Shown here in pieces: positions 60,617 through 64,000 of a stretch of 64,000 nt of DNA. Position numbers and translations under genes: made by a program. Positions within the stretch are counted from its first letter, which is position 1, and each line of letters begins with the position of its first letter. The notes beneath the pieces were generated by a model. It saw only the letters and a program-made list of their open reading frames with translations. It was not told the DNA's origin and ran no database searches. Source of the stretch: Amorphophallus konjac (lineage: Eukaryota; Streptophyta; Magnoliopsida; Alismatales; Araceae); assembly GCA_022559845.1 (NCBI GenBank), contig CM040123.1, forward strand, positions 317,359,933 to 317,423,932, read 5' to 3'.

Positions 60617-62382
60617 CCAGTGCATTCTACAATCATGAATTTTTCTATTAAAGATATCTCAATGAATTGTTTGCCAATCTTCACTGGTTCAGATTTTAAT
60701 TCATGGCTAGGCAAACTGTGTGTGGTGATCAATTCTATTAATCCTAGTCTTTGGAAATTGATTTATCATGGTCCACACATATTACCTCTAGATGAGACCA
60801 AGTGATCCAATCAGGATAAAATGATGCACCATGATAATGTTACTACTTTTAGATTATTGAAAGCTTCTATAAGTACTAACAAGTATCCATTTGTATCTTC
60901 TTGTAGGACGGCAAAGGAGCTCATGGACCGATTGATCAAAGATCAAGAGAAGGAAAGATAAAAATGTCTCACGGCCGATGATGTTGATCAACAAAGTGAC
61001 GAAAATACAGAAGAGGTAAATTCTGATTCTGAAGAATTTACTCTTGATGATCTTGTTGATGCTTATGATGAGTTGAAAAAATAATATAAGAAAGTCAAGT
61101 CAGAAAATAGAAAATTAAAAAAAAATATGATAACATGCTCCATGAAAATGGATCTTGTGATAAATGTTCTGAGCTTGATAATTTCAATGAACTTTTAGAG
61201 CATGATGTTGAATGTCACAAAGAAACCATTGCTTGTTTGAGAAATGAAAATGTTACCCTCAAGAATAAAATCGATCAATGGGAGAAAACTGAAAAAGATC
61301 TAAGAAATAAAATGGAATCAAACTCTATTGATCATGATATTTGCAATGAATTGATTATGAATGATAAACTTACAAATGAAAATGAAGAACTTAAAAAGGA
61401 GAATAGTGCGATGCTAATTCAGATCTCCCTGCTTGAAAGTAGATTGAAAAATCTTAAAAATCTTGAAAAAGGGAAACCTGTGATTGTTGATGAATCTGAT
61501 AAAATGCATGTGCTTGAACAAGAAATAGCTAACTATGAATTGCACATTGCATCCCTTGAATCTGAAATTTTTGATCTGAATGCATCACTATCTAAGTTTG
61601 TAAATGGGAAAGAAAATTTGAACAAGATATTGGGGACTAAGGTAAATTTCAAAGAGAGGGGCTGGGCTATAATCCTGTGAACAAAAAGAATTTTGAAAAT
61701 AAAGTCTATACATCATTTGTCCATAGTTCAAACATTGCCAGCACATCAAATGGGTCTCCAAATCAATCTGCTCCTCAAAAAATAAAGAGATCAAATGAAA
61801 ATCTAAAAAAGAAACAAAACCTGCATCAAAAGGCTAAAAATGTTGTTGGTGTCACGATGAATGCCAAGAAAAATCATGTTACACACACACATGCATCCAC
61901 AAAAAAAATCTCATATTTTTATTGTGGTGAACTTGGTCATATGATGCATGATTGCCTTTTGATGAAATTTGAAGATCTAGAAGCATGCAAGAAAATGAAT
62001 GGCTTCACAAAGCCAAGAAAGTTTTTGAACACAAAAAAAAACTTTTGATAACTCTTATGTTCATGCAAGAAGACCATTTGAAAGATTTGCTCCATTGAAC
62101 TATTTTCATTGTGGAAGGTTCGGTCATAGGATGAACAATTACTTTAGTTTGAAAAATGAAAACATCTCTACAAACCCACAGAAATTCCATGCTCATTCTT
62201 ACAAGAAAAATATGAAGTTTTTTGGTTGTTGTCATTATTGTGGTGAGTTTGGGCATACCATGCATGATTGCTCCTTAATGCATTTTGGTGATATGCATGC
62301 CCAAAAATTGTGGAAGGAACCCACTAAAGGTGCAGCTAACCATTCGGGACCCAAGAAAACTTGGGTACCCAAAACAACCTAA
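60617..62382 (+). pseudogene. gag: Ty1/copia gag with zinc knuckles, broken
   Basis: The N-terminal part (PIFTGSDFNSWLGKL) is copia-gag-like. It is followed by an acidic segment, a long coiled coil (61135-61680, ELDNFNELLEHDVE and further heptads) and three zinc-knuckle positions. The first (YFYCGELGHMMHDC, about 61914) and second (YFHCGRFGHRMNN, about 62098) have lost ligands. The third (CHYCGEFGHTMHDC, about 62233-62274) is a complete CX2CX4HX4C. The frame ends GPKKTWVPKTT at 62382, as Sirevirus gag regions do just before pol. Stops near 60803, 60959 and 61081 and frame changes disable it. Confidence 0.8.
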
Positions 62383-63190
62383 TGAGAACTTTGATGCAAG
62401 AATGCCTTGAGGCCAATGCAGGTATGTTGACATCTTATTTTGCAGGTGGCTTTACAAGGTTGAAAAGCTTGAGTCCATGAGTTGATATTGATTTGTAAGT
62501 TGGTTGTTCATGCTTTGCGCACCTTGATTGTGTTAATTCTCAGTTCATAATGCTGGAATTTAAGGCTCTAATATGCAGGTTTGAAGAGGCAGTCTTATGT
62601 GTTTTATGTGCATCAACCTTGTCTACACATGTGCTTAGACTTGGTCCTTCGTGTGCATTGACCTGTGCTACACAGGGACAGACTTGGGTTCTTCATGTGT
62701 TTAGACTTATACTTTATATGCATAGACTTACTCTTTATACTATTGGGCTAAACTTAAAATTTCTGAACTGAACTTTGAACTCATGTCAGCTTGAGTGAAA
62801 CAAACTTGAATGTGAACTTTAGAAATGTTCTGAATCACTTGCATTGATAGCTGCAACTCATCATACATACTTGCAGCTCATAGGAGATTATCTTGTGGAA
62901 GAAAAGCACTGAAATTGGCTTTCTCATTTGTATTGAATTGAGATTGATATGAAATTCAGTCTCTGATACTGCAGGTTGAGAGAGAGAGAGTCATATGTGA
63001 TGAAAAGCCTTGAAGTTAGCTTCTTCATATGCATTGGCTTAATATTGACATGAATTGAGCTCTTTACAGTGCAGGTTTGATTATGACCATGAACCCTTGA
63101 AATCATGGTAAGAATTCAATGTTTGAATGTATCTCTATGTGCCTAGATTGAGTGTAATTCATGTATAGCATTTCTAGGCTCAGATTAACT
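62383..63190 (+). other. Non-coding spacer with degenerate about 101-bp repeats
   Basis: GAAAAGCACTGAAATTGGCT at 62901 and GAAAAGCCTTGAAGTTAGCT at 63002 begin two diverged units. Each ends in a CAGGTT phrase (about 62973 and 63073). No pol motif is found where one is expected. Confidence 0.55.
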
Positions 63191-64000
63191 ATCTTAGGCA
63201 GTTTTGCTTGTTTCCTCAGTCGGTGTTAACACCATGTGTCGACACCTACACACTGGGTGTACTTTTTTTGTTAAGGGAAAGAACTTGCTGAAGTTGGTGT
63301 CGACACCTGGTCTGGTAGATCCAGAACGGGTCTGCGTATTGGGTTTCGAAATGCCCATCTTGAGGTCCGATTGGGTTGAGCTTTTACCCCATTACCCTTA
63401 GGGTCTCTCTTCTTATTCTAAAGGAGTTTTGGAAGGGTTTTGGCATGGGGTTCTTGGTCTTGTCATATCCTTATATGCTGCTATTTATAAGATGCGAATT
63501 TGGGGTTTCAAGGGAACTCTTTTTGCTGATATCGTTCTATTTCTTGCAAGAGAGAAAGAGAGGAACTCAAGAGGACTTCAACGCCAGATTTGATCTACTT
63601 CCATTGAAATTTGGAGCTTCTTGATAAAGAAGATAGCAAGGGGAATAAAGCAAAGAATTTGAGGATGTCAATAAAGGTAACTCAAGGCAAAGGTGAGAAA
63701 ATAAAGTGTTTGGTTGAAGTTCTTTGGTCTTGATGCCAGTGCCATCTCTTGACAGATAGTGATTATGAAATTTTGAAAACCCTTTGGTTGCTTTTGACAA
63801 TGTGGAAAATGAATGCTTGGCTGAAAAGAATTGAAAAATCTGAGAAGTATATATGAGAATGTAGCCATTGAATGCCTTTTTCAAGTGGAATTACTTGTGT
63901 ATGTGTGAAACCATCTGAAATTTTTGGTATATCAAAATGTGTTGTCGGAATGGTAGGTTAGACCTATCAAAAATGCATCACTTTGCGAGAGCTGGGCATT
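63191..64000 (+). repeat. Second palindrome-bearing, LTR-like promoter region
   Basis: GGTGTTAACACC (63222-63233), TGTGTCGACACC (63235-63246) and GGTGTCGACACC (63296-63307) precede a TATA candidate, CTATTTATAAGATG (about 63482-63495). The sequence after it does not match the 5' LTR, so this may be a related subfamily. No gene is recognised to the window end. Confidence 0.5.

Larger units (their letters stand above)
57855..64000 (+). mobile_element. Sirevirus-like Ty1/copia element, gag without visible pol
   Basis: The LTR is 57855-60560, the PBS 60563-60574 and gag about 60617-62382. From there to the window end no protease, integrase or RT motif is seen. This fits a gag-only (TR-GAG-like) non-autonomous element or one with an internal replacement. 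The 3' LTR is not recognisable in the window. Confidence 0.7.

Overview
This is nuclear DNA of a flowering plant. It is dominated by LTR retrotransposons from both superfamilies, with MITE-like elements, a Cassandra TRIM, microsatellites and a single clear host gene. That gene is a SAUR with GC-rich coding sequence (14820-15356, minus), which hints weakly at a monocot. I see no tRNA, true rRNA gene, CRISPR or prokaryotic feature.

Layout. (1) 1-9943: a Ty3/gypsy chromovirus of Tekay type, called G1 here, on the plus strand; the window starts inside its 5' LTR. (2) 9944-10868: the 3' part of another gypsy LTR, cut by G1 and of the same family as the solo LTR at 19245. (3) 10869-12550: eroded retroelement sequence. 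(4) 12551-17820: the SAUR gene and its flanks. (5) 17822-24226: a CT/GT microsatellite, then a minus-strand Ty1/copia-type LTR split by a complete gypsy solo LTR (19245-22383, target duplication CAACT). (6) 24338-29563: a MITE-containing segment in two tandem copies; the first copy is split by a second gypsy solo LTR (24951-28322, target duplication GATAG). (7) 30600-35020: two Tat-like LTR/leader sequences head to head, the right one holding a Cassandra element (33398-34680, target duplication ATATT). (8) 36472-42131: two plus-strand plant-mobile-domain (PMD) genes, the second with clear introns. (9) 42132-54396: a Tat-type gypsy element, called T1, on the minus strand, with its 5' LTR at the right. 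It sits in the coding region of a second minus-strand Tat-like element, T2 (54397-57854). (10) 57855-64000: a Sirevirus-like Ty1/copia element with a complete 2.7-kb LTR, a PBS, a gag and no visible pol.

How the parts relate. The pol genes of G1 and T1 and the PMD ORF A have lost function mainly through in-frame stops, while their frames stay open for kilobases. This fits decay by cytosine deamination. The PMD genes run antisense to T1, the only arrangement in which their introns could survive a retrotransposition cycle.

The most unusual signal is structural. LTRs or leaders of at least six element families here carry series of short quasi-palindromes. Arms of about 5-12 bp flank loops of about 3-14 nt, and arm sequences change together so that pairing is kept. 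The best cases are 21113-21624, 59036-59146 and 60027-60227. A second shared signal is a leader module of about 100 nt found in G1, in T1, in T2 and in the plus-strand LTR at 34681. All alignments and comparisons were made by eye.
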